Shown here one piece after another: positions 8,942 through 17,865 of a DNA stretch of 64,000 bases. This DNA comes from an uncultured Duncaniella sp. (GTDB taxonomy: Bacteria > Bacteroidota > Bacteroidia > Bacteroidales > Muribaculaceae). How positions within the stretch are numbered: the stretch's first letter is position 1; each line of letters starts with the position of its first letter. The stretch spans positions 75,546-139,545 of the forward strand of contig CAJTMJ010000003.1 of assembly GCA_910577335.1 (NCBI GenBank), in the 5' to 3' direction. The notes under the pieces were generated by a model. The model had not been told where the DNA came from. It did not search any database and saw only the letters and a list, made by a program, of their open reading frames with translations. A program made the position numbers and the translations under genes.

Positions 8942-9979
8942 ATGCGTGTCAACAGGATATACAGATGGCCGTCTCCTAAGGCTGTGCTTGCGGTGATAAT
9001 TGCCGCCGTGTGCAGTTTCAGTGACGCATTTGCCCAAGGTGACGCAATGCTTACCCATTACTGGGCTGTGCCTACATATTATAACCCGGCAGCCGTTGGG
9101 GAGACCGATTATCTAAGGCTTAGAGGTGGATCCCGTCTGCAATGGGTGGGGATAGAGAAAGCTCCGAAGTCATTCCTTGCCGCAGCCGATCTGCCGTTCA
9201 AATTTGCCGACAGGAAATGGGGTGCAGGAATAGTGGCTCAGCAGGAATCGATGGGCTTGTATCGGAATCTTACCATAAATCTGCAACTCGGCTATAAATT
9301 CAAACTATTAAAGGGTGAGTTGACCCTCGCATTGCAGGGTGGTTATCTGAATGAGCAATTTAAGGGTTCGGAAGTGTATATTCCGGATGACGACGACTTC
9401 CATGAGCCGGACGATGAAGCCATACCTACCCGAGATGTGGCAGGGAGCGCCTTTGACTTCGGTATAGGTGCTTATTACCGCCGTGGCGGTTCATGGCTTG
9501 GGGTGTCGTTGCTTCATGCCAACAACCCGACGGTGACATTCACTGCCGACGGGAAAGGGTCGGACGGGATAGCCGGAGGTATCGCCAGCGGTGATATGGA
9601 AAAAAAGTTTGAATTTACCGCTTCACGGGTGTTATATTTTACTGCCGGAAGCAATATTAAAGTGAAAAACACGTTATTAGAAGTGATACCGTCTATGCTT
9701 GTAAGGACAGATTTCACTTTTACTGACATTGAACTGACGGGGCGTCTGCGTTACAACCGTATGTTTAGCGCCGGTATCGGTTATCGTTATAAGGACGCAG
9801 TGTCGTTTATGCTCGGTGCAGAGTTCAAAAGTGTATTCTTCGGTTACAGCTACGACTATAACCTTAATGATATAGCAAAAGCGTCGTCGGGAAGTCATGA
9901 GATATTTGCAGGTTACAGCATAAAGCTTGATTTCTCGGAGAAAAATCGCTTCAAACACAAAAGTATACGCATATTGTAA
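8942..9979 (+). CDS. porP: Type IX secretion system protein PorP/SprF
   Basis: About 345 residues. A signal peptide ends near DAFAQ and is followed directly by the diagnostic PorP/SprF opening (MLTHYWAVPTYYNPAAVGETDYLRL). The rest is an outer-membrane beta-barrel with repeated aromatic strands (GAEFKSVFFGYSYDYNLND). PorP/SprF proteins are outer-membrane partners of the PorK/PorN ring and of surface-anchored T9SS products. I chose ATG 8942; a GTG at 8930 overlapping the porT stop by one base is also in frame. gldK begins 3 bp after the stop, so translation is tightly coupled. Confidence 0.9.
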   Translation: MRVNRIYRWPSPKAVLAVIIAAVCSFSDAFAQGDAMLTHYWAVPTYYNPAAVGETDYLRLRGGSRLQWVGIEKAPKSFLAAADLPFKFADRKWGAGIVAQQESMGLYRNLTINLQLGYKFKLLKGELTLALQGGYLNEQFKGSEVYIPDDDDFHEPDDEAIPTRDVAGSAFDFGIGAYYRRGGSWLGVSLLHANNPTVTFTADGKGSDGIAGGIASGDMEKKFEFTASRVLYFTAGSNIKVKNTLLEVIPSMLVRTDFTFTDIELTGRLRYNRMFSAGIGYRYKDAVSFMLGAEFKSVFFGYSYDYNLNDIAKASSGSHEIFAGYSIKLDFSEKNRFKHKSIRIL

Positions 9980-9982
9980 CTT

Positions 9983-11422
9983 ATGAAAAAGATAATACAT
10001 ATACTTCTCACGGCCATCGCTATTACAGTTGTCGTTTCATGTGCTTCCGGCAACCGTAGCGCCATGGGTGGTGAAGTGACCGGAGTGGGGGGCAATTCAT
10101 GGTCAGAACCGACACCATACGGTATGGTGCTTGTGTCGAGAGGTTCAGTGAAGATGGGTCCAGCCAAGGATGATTCGCTGTGGAACCTGAAAGCCGATGC
10201 CAAAGGTGTGTCGGTGGATGCTTTCTGGATGGATGAGACGGAGGTTACAAACGCAAAATACAAGCAGTTTGTGTTTTGGGTGCGTGATTCCATCATCCGT
10301 GAACGTCTTGCCGATCCGGCTTACGGAGGGAATGAGGATTTTATAATCGAGGAGGACAGAGACGGTAATCCGATAGCTCCGCATATCAACTGGGCGAAGC
10401 CTATACCTTGGCGCAATGCCGATGAGGATGAGCAGAGAGCCATCGAGAGCATGTACCGTACCAATCCCATAACCGGGGTGCGTGAGCTTGACCCTGAGCA
10501 GCTTAATTACCGGTATGAGACCTATAACCATACCGAGGCTGCACGTCGCAAGTATCGTATGAATCCCGCACGTAGAGAGTACAATACTGACAAGCCTGTC
10601 CCTACCGACATCCCGTTGATATCCAAGGACACCGCATATATAAATGATGACGGCGAGATAATCCGTGAGACTATCACACGAGGACTGACAGGTGATTTTG
10701 ACTTTGTGAACACATATATAGTAAATGTGTATCCCGACACCACGGCTTGGATAAATGATTTTGATAATGCCTATAACGAGCCGTATGTGCGTCTGTATTT
10801 TTCACATGGAGGTTATAGCGACTACCCGGTGGTGGGTGTGAGCTGGGAGCAGGCGAGTGCGTTTGCCAACTGGCGCACAGATTTTCTGCGCCGTTCGCTC
10901 GGCAAGGAGGGTGTGTATGTCGAGCCTTACCGTCTCCCTACAGAGGCTGAATGGGAGTATGCAGCCCGTGCCGGAAAGAGTGAGAACATGTATCCGTGGG
11001 ACGGAGACCTCCCTATGACCGAGGAGGAAGGATGTTTTTACGCCAATTTCAAACCTCAGGAGGGTAACTTCGTGCAGGACGGACAGCTGATAACATCCAA
11101 AGTGGGGACATACGCACCCAACGACTTCGGGTTGTATGACATGGCGGGCAATGTGAGTGAATGGACTTCGACAGCCTATACCGAAAGTGTCAGCAAGCTT
11201 ACAGGTGACCTCAATCCGGAATATCGTTATGATGCCGCACAGGAGGATCCTTACCGCATGAAGCGCAAGATAGTCAGAGGGGGTTCGTGGAAGGATGTGG
11301 CTCACAATGTGCGCTCCGATATACGTATGTGGGAGTATCAGAATGAGCAGCGTTCCTATATAGGATTCCGCTGTGTACGTTCTCAGATAGGATTCGCCAA
11401 AGGAACTAAAGTGAAAAAGTGA
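9983..11422 (+). CDS. gldK: Gliding motility / type IX secretion lipoprotein GldK (PorK)
   Basis: 479 residues. An N-terminal lipoprotein signal with lipobox Cys in VVVSCASG is followed by a formylglycine-generating-enzyme-like (SUMF1) fold: GMVLVSRGSVKMGP, VDAFWMDETEVTNAKYKQF, GVSWEQASAFANWR, RLPTEAEWEYAARAG, YDMAGNVSEW and IVRGGSWKD to YIGFRCV. In the GldK/PorK family this fold is used structurally: with PorN it forms the periplasmic ring under the outer membrane. A family-specific insertion (about residues 110-250) separates the two halves. It lies between porP and gldL in the conserved order, with 3-bp gaps on both sides. Confidence 0.95.
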   Translation: MKKIIHILLTAIAITVVVSCASGNRSAMGGEVTGVGGNSWSEPTPYGMVLVSRGSVKMGPAKDDSLWNLKADAKGVSVDAFWMDETEVTNAKYKQFVFWVRDSIIRERLADPAYGGNEDFIIEEDRDGNPIAPHINWAKPIPWRNADEDEQRAIESMYRTNPITGVRELDPEQLNYRYETYNHTEAARRKYRMNPARREYNTDKPVPTDIPLISKDTAYINDDGEIIRETITRGLTGDFDFVNTYIVNVYPDTTAWINDFDNAYNEPYVRLYFSHGGYSDYPVVGVSWEQASAFANWRTDFLRRSLGKEGVYVEPYRLPTEAEWEYAARAGKSENMYPWDGDLPMTEEEGCFYANFKPQEGNFVQDGQLITSKVGTYAPNDFGLYDMAGNVSEWTSTAYTESVSKLTGDLNPEYRYDAAQEDPYRMKRKIVRGGSWKDVAHNVRSDIRMWEYQNEQRSYIGFRCVRSQIGFAKGTKVKK

Positions 11423-11425
11423 TTT

Positions 11426-12232
11426 ATGAGAAAGTCTGATATAAAATCAAGGATAGGGAACCTGCTCGAATGGGAGGGGGGACAACGCCTGTTTAACTTC
11501 GCTTATTGCATAGGCGCAGCCATCGTGATATGGGGTGCGCTGTTTAAGATATTGCATCTGCCCGGAGGTAATACCTTGCTTTGCATAGGTATGGGTACGG
11601 AGGTGCTGATGTTTATTATCTCAGCTTTCGATCATCCCGCTAAAGAATATTCAGGGGATAATTTTGCGCCTTCACGGAGCACGGAATCCGTAAGTCCGAG
11701 GAGTTATGTGGAGGATGTGACTGTGGCATCTAATATGACATATCCCGAAGCCGCCGATTCGCAGTCGCTTGTGGAAAGTATGCGTAAAATGTCGTCAGAG
11801 ATGGCAGCCATAGCCGTAGAGATGGAGCAACTTCTCCGGACCACTCAGGCTTTGAATACGGTTTCAACCTCACTCCTTGACAGCTACAGGACAATTACTG
11901 AAAATTCGTCGTCGATATCCGAAAATTCACGGGGATACGTGGAGAAGATGGATGACCTTAACCGTAACCTTGGCGGACTGAACACTATTTATGAGATTCA
12001 GTTGAAGAGTGTGTCCTCGCAGATAGACTCCATAGAGCGTGTGAACCGAGGCATAAAGGATATACGTGATATGTATGAGAAGAGTGCCGCACAGAGTGCC
12101 CGCTATTGCGAGGAGACGGAGAAGATGGCTCGATACATGCAGCAGCTTAACCGTATGTATGAAAAGACACTTGACACCATGACGGTGAATATATGCCGCT
12201 CCGTAAGCAGTGATGTAAGACAAGAAGTTTAA
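11426..12232 (+). CDS. gldL: Gliding motility / type IX secretion inner-membrane motor protein GldL (PorL)
   Basis: 268 residues. Two closely spaced membrane helices near the N-terminus (FNFAYCIGAAIVIWGALFKIL and NTLLCIGMGTEVLMFIISAF) are followed by a long, mostly helical cytoplasmic tail with coiled-coil character (residues about 110-260, many Met, Ser, Glu and Gln). GldL forms the pentameric proton-driven stator whose rotation is transmitted by GldM. The position between gldK and gldM and the two-helix topology make the call firm. Confidence 0.94.
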   Translation: MRKSDIKSRIGNLLEWEGGQRLFNFAYCIGAAIVIWGALFKILHLPGGNTLLCIGMGTEVLMFIISAFDHPAKEYSGDNFAPSRSTESVSPRSYVEDVTVASNMTYPEAADSQSLVESMRKMSSEMAAIAVEMEQLLRTTQALNTVSTSLLDSYRTITENSSSISENSRGYVEKMDDLNRNLGGLNTIYEIQLKSVSSQIDSIERVNRGIKDIRDMYEKSAAQSARYCEETEKMARYMQQLNRMYEKTLDTMTVNICRSVSSDVRQEV

Positions 12233-12250
12233 TCAGCTAACGTTCTGAAA

Positions 12251-13816
12251 ATGTCAGAATCGATAACCAAACTTTCACCAAGGCAGAGGATGATAAACCT
12301 GATGTATATCGTCCTCACTGCCATGTTGGCACTGAACGTGTCAAGCGATGTGCTTGACGGCTTCACGCAGGTGGAGGACGGGTTGGCTCGCACAAATACC
12401 AATGTCGGTTTGCGCAATGATGCCATATACTCACAGCTTGAGTCATTTGCGACGCAAAATCCCGAGAAAGGCTCGTCGTGGCTTGACAAGGCATCGGAAG
12501 TCAGGATTAAGTCAGCTGAGCTTTTCACATTCATTGACTCGCTGAAGGTGGCGATAGTCAAGGAGGCTGATGGGGAGGATGGAACACCCGATGCGATTAA
12601 CCGCAAAGATGATGTCGAAGCGGCTGCGGTGGTCATGCTCGCGCCCGGCGACAATCCCGGCAAGAAGTTGCATAATGCCATTGACAGTTACCGTGAGTTT
12701 GTGGTGGCGATGGTGCCTGATTCGACCAAAAGGGCAAGCATAAGCGAAGCGCTTTCCACCCAGCCATTCAAACGTCCCGGAACGGTGACGGCGCAGAGGT
12801 GGGAGGAAGCAAAGTTTGAGAATCAGCCTGTGGTGGCAGCCGTGACATTGCTTACCAAGCTTCAGAATGATGTGCGCTATGCCGAGGGTGAGGCTTTGAG
12901 TGCGTTGCTGGCGGCGGTCGATGCAGGAGATGTGCGTGTGAACGAACTGAACGCATTTGTGATACCGCAGTCACGCATGGTGATGCGTGGAGGGAAGTAT
13001 AGCGCAAATATTGTGCTTGCAGCTGTCGATACCACCGCACGTCCCGGAATATATATCGCCGGTAAGAAACTTGCCAATGACAAGGGTGTGTATGAGCTTG
13101 TGCCATCGACCACCGGCAGTTTTGATTACTCCGGCTATCTTGAAGTGACACATGGTGACGGTTCGGTGACGAAACATCCGTTTGAATCGAGTTATACTGT
13201 CATAGAGCCTACGGCGACAGTCTCTGCCACTATGATGAATCTGCTATATGCAGGTATTGACAACCCGATAAGTATCTCGGTGCCGGGTGTGCCGATGTCG
13301 GATGTCACCGCCACAATGACCAACGGGTCATTAGCTCGCCGTGGGGACCAATGGGTGGCTCATCCGGCAAAGGTCGGGGAGAACGCAGTGGTCACTGTCA
13401 CGGCAAAAATGGACGGTGTGCCCCGAACTGTAGCCACAACTACATTTAAGGTCAGAAAGCTCCCTGACCCGACGGCATTCATCACATTTCAGGGTCAAAA
13501 CGGCACATTGGAGCGACACAAAGGTGGACGACCGCTGAGCAGGAACCAGATACTGTCGTCGCCGGGTATACAAGCTGCAATAGATGACGATATACTCGAC
13601 ATAGATTTCCAAGTGTTGGGATTTGAGACAGTGTTCTTTGACCAGATGGGAAATGCCATCCCGGAATTGTCGGACGGAGCAGCTTTTTCCAACCGTCAGA
13701 AAGACAGAATAAAACGAATGGGACGAGGTAAACGATTCTACATATCACGTATCCGTGCCAAAGGTCCGGATGGGGTGGAGCGTCTGCTTAATCCTGTGGA
13801 AATTATAGTTCAATAA
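12251..13816 (+). CDS. gldM: Gliding motility / type IX secretion protein GldM (PorM)
   Basis: 521 residues. One N-terminal membrane helix (RMINLMYIVLTAMLALNVSSDVL, about 12-35) ends in the family motif NVSSDVLDGF and is followed by a long periplasmic region of four domains: a helical D1, then beta-sandwich domains (for example KYSANIVLAAVDTTARPGIYIAG and ISVPGVPMSDVTATMTNG). GldM dimers span the periplasm and carry torque from the GldL motor to the GldK/GldN ring. It follows gldL by 18 bp; a short hairpin sits between it and gldN. Confidence 0.95.
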   Translation: MSESITKLSPRQRMINLMYIVLTAMLALNVSSDVLDGFTQVEDGLARTNTNVGLRNDAIYSQLESFATQNPEKGSSWLDKASEVRIKSAELFTFIDSLKVAIVKEADGEDGTPDAINRKDDVEAAAVVMLAPGDNPGKKLHNAIDSYREFVVAMVPDSTKRASISEALSTQPFKRPGTVTAQRWEEAKFENQPVVAAVTLLTKLQNDVRYAEGEALSALLAAVDAGDVRVNELNAFVIPQSRMVMRGGKYSANIVLAAVDTTARPGIYIAGKKLANDKGVYELVPSTTGSFDYSGYLEVTHGDGSVTKHPFESSYTVIEPTATVSATMMNLLYAGIDNPISISVPGVPMSDVTATMTNGSLARRGDQWVAHPAKVGENAVVTVTAKMDGVPRTVATTTFKVRKLPDPTAFITFQGQNGTLERHKGGRPLSRNQILSSPGIQAAIDDDILDIDFQVLGFETVFFDQMGNAIPELSDGAAFSNRQKDRIKRMGRGKRFYISRIRAKGPDGVERLLNPVEIIVQ

Positions 13817-13826
13817 ATCACGAGGG

Positions 13827-13847
13827 AGTTTAGCCGCGGGTTAAACT
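13827..13847 (+). other. Intercistronic hairpin between gldM and gldN
   Basis: AGTTTAGCC at 13827-13835 and GGGTTAAACT ending at 13847 form a 9-bp stem (one G-U) with a 3-nt loop. No U-tract follows, so it is more likely an mRNA processing or stability element than a terminator. Confidence 0.45.
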
Positions 13848-13865
13848 ATTAAGATATTACCTATT

Positions 13866-14951
13866 ATGAATAGAATACTTCTTACAGCTATATTGATGAT
13901 GATTGCAGCTGGTGTCTATGCTCAGGATGTGAGCAAAAGCACCGGAGTGCGCCGCCGTGTGACCGATGAGAATACGGCTTCCAATGCGAAAGCTAACGGT
14001 GTGACCCAGCGTATGCAGTTGCGGTATGAAGATATGCCTGTGGATGACTCGGAGTTGCAGTGGATGCGTGTGATATATCGCAAGCTTGATCTTACGAAGG
14101 AGAAGAATGCCACATTATATTATCCTGAGGAGGTGACTGACGGCAACGAGAATCTTTTCAGAATCATAATGGGACGCATGGCAGCCAATCAGCTGTCGGC
14201 ATACGAGTATCTTGACGGTAAAGAGATATTCACCGATGAGTATAAGGTTAAGCCGGCTGACGTGTTCGACCGTTTCCACATACCTTACACCGATGCCAAA
14301 GGCTCAACGGAGCGTAATCCTAAATATGTTATAGAGGAGGCTGATGTGCCTTCGACGGAAGTGCTTTCATATTACATAATAGAGCGTTGGGAATTTGACA
14401 AGCGGGATAACCGTGTGCGCACCAAAGTTGAGGCAGTGTGTCCGGTGCTCCACCGTGCCGGGGATTTCGGCGGCGAGGATGTGAGGTATCCGATGTTTTG
14501 GGTGAAATATGACGATTTGCGTCCCTATTTGGCTACAACTTCGGTGTTCACTTCCGATGACAACAATCTTGCCACTTCAACCTACGATGATTATTTCCGT
14601 ATGGGGCTTTATGACGGAGAGATATACAAGACACGCAATCTGCGTAACAAGTCGCTGATGGAGCTTCATCCGGATGAGGAATCGCTTGCGCACGCTCAGG
14701 ATAGCATACAGCGCCGTCTTGACACATTTGAAGATAAGCTGTGGGTGCCTTCACCCGAGGAGATTGCTAAGAATGACAGCACTACCGTTGCCGCAGAGAG
14801 TAAATCGGTGAAGAAAACTTCGTCCATGCGTTCTAAGCGAGGCAACGCTTATAAGAGCAAGTCAAAAGCAAAACCGGCGAAGGTCAAGAAATCGAAATCT
14901 CCCAAATCCTCCTCCGGTTCTGTGACTCGTTCGGTAAGAAACAGAAAATAG
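13866..14951 (+). CDS. gldN: Gliding motility / type IX secretion protein GldN (PorN)
   Basis: 361 residues. A signal peptide (ILLTAILMMIAAGVYA, cut before QDVSKS) precedes the GldN core: DSELQWMRVIYRKLDLTKEKNATLYYPEE, NLFRIIMGRM, PYTDAKG, YYIIERWEFDKRDNRV and the C-terminal MFWVKYDDLRPYL. GldN pairs with the GldK lipoprotein in the periplasmic ring of the T9SS. The C-terminal 50 residues are very rich in Lys and Ser (KSKAKPAKVKKSKSPKSSS), an extension beyond the conserved core. It is the last gene of the operon; a convergent transporter gene ends 15 bp away. Confidence 0.94.
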   Translation: MNRILLTAILMMIAAGVYAQDVSKSTGVRRRVTDENTASNAKANGVTQRMQLRYEDMPVDDSELQWMRVIYRKLDLTKEKNATLYYPEEVTDGNENLFRIIMGRMAANQLSAYEYLDGKEIFTDEYKVKPADVFDRFHIPYTDAKGSTERNPKYVIEEADVPSTEVLSYYIIERWEFDKRDNRVRTKVEAVCPVLHRAGDFGGEDVRYPMFWVKYDDLRPYLATTSVFTSDDNNLATSTYDDYFRMGLYDGEIYKTRNLRNKSLMELHPDEESLAHAQDSIQRRLDTFEDKLWVPSPEEIAKNDSTTVAAESKSVKKTSSMRSKRGNAYKSKSKAKPAKVKKSKSPKSSSGSVTRSVRNRK

Positions 14952-14966
14952 GTGTCAGTTACCAAT

Positions 14967-16169
14967 TTAATTATTTTTCAAGTTTGGCAGGAGGGCTGCG
15001 ACGATGCCTAAGAGCGGGGTGTAGGCGCAGAAATTGTACACAGCCTCAATGCCATACATGTCGGCAAAGTCGCCAAGCACGGCTGAAGCTATACCGCCGA
15101 CTCCGAATGCGAATCCGAAGAAGAGCCCGGAGATCATGCCAAGTTTGGTCGGAAGGAGTTCCTGTGCATATAACAATATGGCGGGAAATGCAGATGACAG
15201 AGTGAAGCCGGCGCAGAAGCTTAATATTACAGTCAGGGGTAATGATACATGTGGCATCAATAGGCTGAACGGGGCAGTGCCGAGTATTGATACCCATATA
15301 ACGAGTTTTCTGCCATAGCGGTCGCCCACAGGACCTCCAACCAATGTGCCGGCTGCCGTCGATACAACAAATACGAACAGGAATATCTGTGATTGCGACA
15401 CGGTGACACCGAATTTGTCGATCAGGTAGAATGTGTAATAGCTCGACAAGCTTGCCATGTAAATATATTTGGAGAAGATCAGCACGATGATCACGCCGAT
15501 TGTGAACCATGTCATACTTTTAGACAAAGGCAGCTTGGCATGTCGTTCCTCTTTCCTGACAGTCTGCTTCAATTCCTGCAAATAGCCCTTGTACCATCGG
15601 CATATAGGTCGCATGGCTGCGAAACATGCGGCTGAGAACAGGAGGAACCATAACACATAGTGGCGGTTGTGCGGGGCGACAATCAGGGCGACCAACAGCG
15701 GACCAATAGACCCTCCGAAATTGCCACCGACCTGAAACACCGACTGGGCAAAGCCTCGGCGTTCGTGCCCGGCAAGCGATGTGATGCGTGAAGCTTCGGG
15801 GTGGAGAGTCGCAGACCCTAATCCGACCATGAACACGGCAAGGAGTATTCCCGGCAGTGTGCTGCAATAGGAGAACAGGATTATGCCTATTGAAGTGCTG
15901 CACATACCCATCGGGAGGCTCCATGCGAATGGTCGGCGGTCGAAGGCGTATCCGACGACAGGCTGGAATATGGAAGCGGCGAGCTGATAAACTAATGTGA
16001 TGAGTCCTATTTGCGCAAAGTTGAGACCCAAGTCGGCTTTCAACATCGGATAAACCGCAGTGATGACTGACTGGAGCAGGTCGTTGAGACAATGAGCGGC
16101 ACTTAGTGCCAAGAGAATATGAAACGTCGGCATGGACGTCAACTTGCGAACCTTTTTGATGAAATCCAT
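14967..16169 (-). CDS. MFS transporter, fosmidomycin-resistance (Fsr) type
   Basis: 400 residues with about twelve hydrophobic segments. The N-terminal signature (HILLALSAAHCLNDLLQSVITAVYPMLKADLGLNFAQIGLITLVYQL) is that of the Fsr branch of the major facilitator superfamily; the A-loop motif (GPVGDRYGRKLVIW) lies between helices 8 and 9. Fsr proteins export small hydrophobic drugs such as fosmidomycin by proton antiport, but the natural substrate here cannot be read from sequence. A -7 element (TAACTTTG, minus strand, at 16194-16201) lies 25-32 bp upstream of the ATG; its -33 partner is unclear. The gene is convergent with gldN. Confidence 0.88.
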   Translation of the reverse strand: MDFIKKVRKLTSMPTFHILLALSAAHCLNDLLQSVITAVYPMLKADLGLNFAQIGLITLVYQLAASIFQPVVGYAFDRRPFAWSLPMGMCSTSIGIILFSYCSTLPGILLAVFMVGLGSATLHPEASRITSLAGHERRGFAQSVFQVGGNFGGSIGPLLVALIVAPHNRHYVLWFLLFSAACFAAMRPICRWYKGYLQELKQTVRKEERHAKLPLSKSMTWFTIGVIIVLIFSKYIYMASLSSYYTFYLIDKFGVTVSQSQIFLFVFVVSTAAGTLVGGPVGDRYGRKLVIWVSILGTAPFSLLMPHVSLPLTVILSFCAGFTLSSAFPAILLYAQELLPTKLGMISGLFFGFAFGVGGIASAVLGDFADMYGIEAVYNFCAYTPLLGIVAALLPNLKNN

Positions 16170-16253
16170 CTTTTCCCAATTTTAAAAGAGGTGCAAAGTT
16201 ACGAATTTATCGGGAATTTTGAGCTGGTGTGACGGTTCAGATTTTAATTACAT

Positions 16254-16296
16254 ATATAAAAACAGCCGCTTCGGGAACGGCTCCCGGAGCGGCTGT
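16254..16296 (-). terminator. Intrinsic terminator after the DUF4332 gene
   Basis: ACAGCCGCTTCGGGA at 16262-16276 pairs with TCCCGGAGCGGCTGT at 16282-16296 (15 bp, one G-U, 5-nt loop). Read on the minus strand, it is followed by TTTTTATATA, a good U-tract. Confidence 0.85.
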
Positions 16297-16314
16297 GTGT
16301 TGCGTTTTTATTAA

Positions 16315-16722
16315 TTAGTAGGTGATGACCGGTTCAAGTTCTTTAGCCTGATCAATCATCTTCTGAATCTCGGTCACAGAGGGGACACGGTTGCAGAGAT
16401 TCTTTTGGTCATTAACCTCAACCAATTTGGGTTGGAGATTAGCAGCTACACGATGACGGAATTCCTTCACGGTGTCAACACCGGCAGCTTCAAGGAGTTC
16501 GGCAAACTGACCAGCCACACCCTTGATGCGGAAGAGGTCGGCATGGTTTGCCCATTTCAAAATAAGCTTCTCGGAAATGCCTGTTTCCTCGGCAAGAGCT
16601 TCGCGACCTTTCTTAGACGCTGCTTTTTCCAAGAGAGCTTCAGTGGTTTTTACGCCGGCAGCCTGTAGTTTCTGTGCATAAGCTTCACCTATGCCTTCGA
16701 TTTCTTCAATTTTATAAGCCAT
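16315..16722 (-). CDS. DUF4332 / helix-hairpin-helix protein
   Basis: 135 residues, soluble, no signal. Two helix-hairpin-helix-like repeats are visible: IEEIEGIGEAYAQKLQAAGVKTTEALL near the start and LFRIKGVAGQFAELLEAAGVDTVKEF in the middle. This is the DUF4332 arrangement, related to nucleic-acid-binding HhH modules. The function of the family is not established; DNA or RNA contact is an inference from the fold. It stands alone between the tRNA-Val pair and the MFS gene, with its own terminator. Confidence 0.8.
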   Translation of the reverse strand: MAYKIEEIEGIGEAYAQKLQAAGVKTTEALLEKAASKKGREALAEETGISEKLILKWANHADLFRIKGVAGQFAELLEAAGVDTVKEFRHRVAANLQPKLVEVNDQKNLCNRVPSVTEIQKMIDQAKELEPVITY

Positions 16723-16783
16723 GGTTCTATAATTTAGGATGGTTAGCTACAGTATATAACATACATGAAGTATGGTAGGTTTG

Positions 16784-16826
16784 CGAAAAAACAAAAAGAG
16801 TGTCCGCAGATATTACGAACACTCTT
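16784..16826 (-). terminator. Intrinsic terminator after the tRNA-Val genes
   Basis: AAGAGTGT at 16796-16803 pairs with ACACTCTT at 16819-16826. On the minus strand the stem is followed by TTTGTTTTTTCG, a U-tract. It ends the tRNA transcript. Confidence 0.75.
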
Positions 16827-16833
16827 GGCTGAG

Positions 16834-16908
16834 TGGGCGCTGAGGGATTCGAACCCCCGACCCTCTGCTTGTAAGGCAGATGCTCTGAACCAGCTGAGCT
16901 AAGCGCCC
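16834..16908 (-). tRNA. tRNA-Val(TAC), second in transcription order
   Basis: 75 nt on the minus strand. The acceptor stem GGGCGCT/AGCGCCC is perfect, and a D-arm (AGCTCAGCTGGTTCAGAGC), an anticodon loop CTTACAA (anticodon TAC, valine) and a T-loop GTTCGAATC are all visible. CCA is not encoded. Identical in sequence to the copy at 16973-17047. Confidence 0.97.
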
Positions 16909-16972
16909 GGTTTGAATTTTTAGATGCTTACCGGAAGCATCGTATTCGATAGACGAGATAGGCTGATAATTG

Positions 16973-17047
16973 TGGGCGCTGAGGGATTCGAACCCCCGAC
17001 CCTCTGCTTGTAAGGCAGATGCTCTGAACCAGCTGAGCTAAGCGCCC
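16973..17047 (-). tRNA. tRNA-Val(TAC), first in transcription order
   Basis: 75 nt on the minus strand with the same sequence as the other copy: acceptor GGGCGCT/AGCGCCC, anticodon TAC, T-loop GTTCGAATC. A 64-bp spacer separates the two genes, and a consensus promoter starts 20 bp upstream. The pair is a tandem duplication transcribed as one unit. Confidence 0.97.
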
Positions 17048-17066
17048 TTTCTCGTCTAAAGCGATG

Positions 17067-17098
17067 CAAAGGTACGACACTTTTTTGAACTGACCAAA
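17067..17098 (-). promoter_or_regulatory. Promoter of the tRNA-Val pair
   Basis: On the minus strand, TTTG (17095-17098), a 20-bp spacer and TACCTTTG (17067-17074) give a textbook Bacteroidetes promoter, 20 bp upstream of the first tRNA. Confidence 0.85.
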
Positions 17099-17209
17099 TA
17101 TTTTAAGGAAAATTTTACAAAAAAATAGTTTGGGCTTAATAATGGATGATTTTAAGATTGTTTTTGTTAAAAAGTGTTTCGTCTAAAGTGATTTCCTCGG
17201 GATGGATAG

Positions 17210-17238
17210 TTGATTATCGAAAGAAATCACTAATTTTG
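17210..17238 (+). promoter_or_regulatory. Promoter of the coiled-coil protein / zapA unit
   Basis: TTG at 17210-17212, an 18-bp spacer and TAATTTTG at 17231-17238. Transcription should begin near 17244, which rules out the in-frame GTG at 17240 and supports ATG 17258 as the start of the first gene. Confidence 0.7.
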
Positions 17239-17257
17239 TGTGAAAATTTGGAACAGA

Positions 17258-17551
17258 ATGGCTGGCAAACTTCAGCAACGTATCGATAAAATAGAGGCAA
17301 AAGGCGCTCTCCTTGCCGAACGGTTCGTCATGCTTCGACAAGCAAAGAGGCAGGCTGATGAACAAATCGCCGATATGGAAGCCACTATTGCGGGATTGCA
17401 TCGAACGATAGAAGATTTGAACCGACAGATAGAATATCTGAAAGTAGCTACGGTGCTTACTCCTGACCATCGCGATGTTGAAGAAACACGTGCCATACTT
17501 TCCGAATTAGTGCGCGAAATCGACAAGTGCATTAATCAGTTAAGCATTTGA
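17258..17551 (+). CDS. Small coiled-coil protein upstream of zapA
   Basis: 97 residues from ATG 17258. Nearly the whole protein is predicted by eye to be one alpha-helical coiled coil (heptads in LQQRIDKIEAKGALLAERFVML and QIADMEATIAGLHRTIEDLNRQIEYLK). No signal or membrane segment. The stop codon overlaps the zapA start by one base. Context and shape suggest a cell-division partner, possibly ZapB-like, but that is inference; the sequence alone says only that it is a short coiled-coil protein. Confidence 0.75.
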   Translation: MAGKLQQRIDKIEAKGALLAERFVMLRQAKRQADEQIADMEATIAGLHRTIEDLNRQIEYLKVATVLTPDHRDVEETRAILSELVREIDKCINQLSI

Positions 17552-17865
17552 TGGCAGATAAACTCCTCAACATATCTATCCGTATAGCCGATCAGCCTCG
17601 TATGCGTCTGCATGTTCCACCGGAGGATGAAGAAATAGTGCGAAGGGCTGAAGCCAATATCAATGAGCTATGGCGTAAATGGTCGGCAAGGGACGATTTC
17701 AAAGATAAGACCTCAGGCGAGATACTTGCCATGGTGACCTTCAGGTTTGCCCAGCTGTATTTTAGCGCCGCAGAGGCTTCACATAAAGTTGAAAGGACTC
17801 TTGAAGGGCTTGAAAAGACCCTTGACAGACTCCTGCTTGACATAGAAGATAACCCCGCCACTTAG
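17551..17865 (+). CDS. zapA: Cell division protein ZapA
   Basis: 104 residues. The N-terminal half (LLNISIRIADQPRMRLHVPPEDEEIVRRAEANINELW) fits the ZapA globular domain, and the C-terminal half (ILAMVTFRFAQLYFSAAEA to EGLEKTLDRLL) is the long dimerising helix. ZapA crosslinks FtsZ filaments at the septum. The start is ATG 17551, which shares its A with the TGA of the upstream coiled-coil gene; a TTG one codon earlier is less likely. A structured noncoding segment follows, then rny. Confidence 0.85.
   Translation: MADKLLNISIRIADQPRMRLHVPPEDEEIVRRAEANINELWRKWSARDDFKDKTSGEILAMVTFRFAQLYFSAAEASHKVERTLEGLEKTLDRLLLDIEDNPAT

Noticed and set aside
15520..16179. A 219-codon frame overlapping the MFS gene on the same strand
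   Set aside because: The overlapping frame encodes the recognised transporter with membrane helices; this one is Arg/His/Pro-rich without domains.
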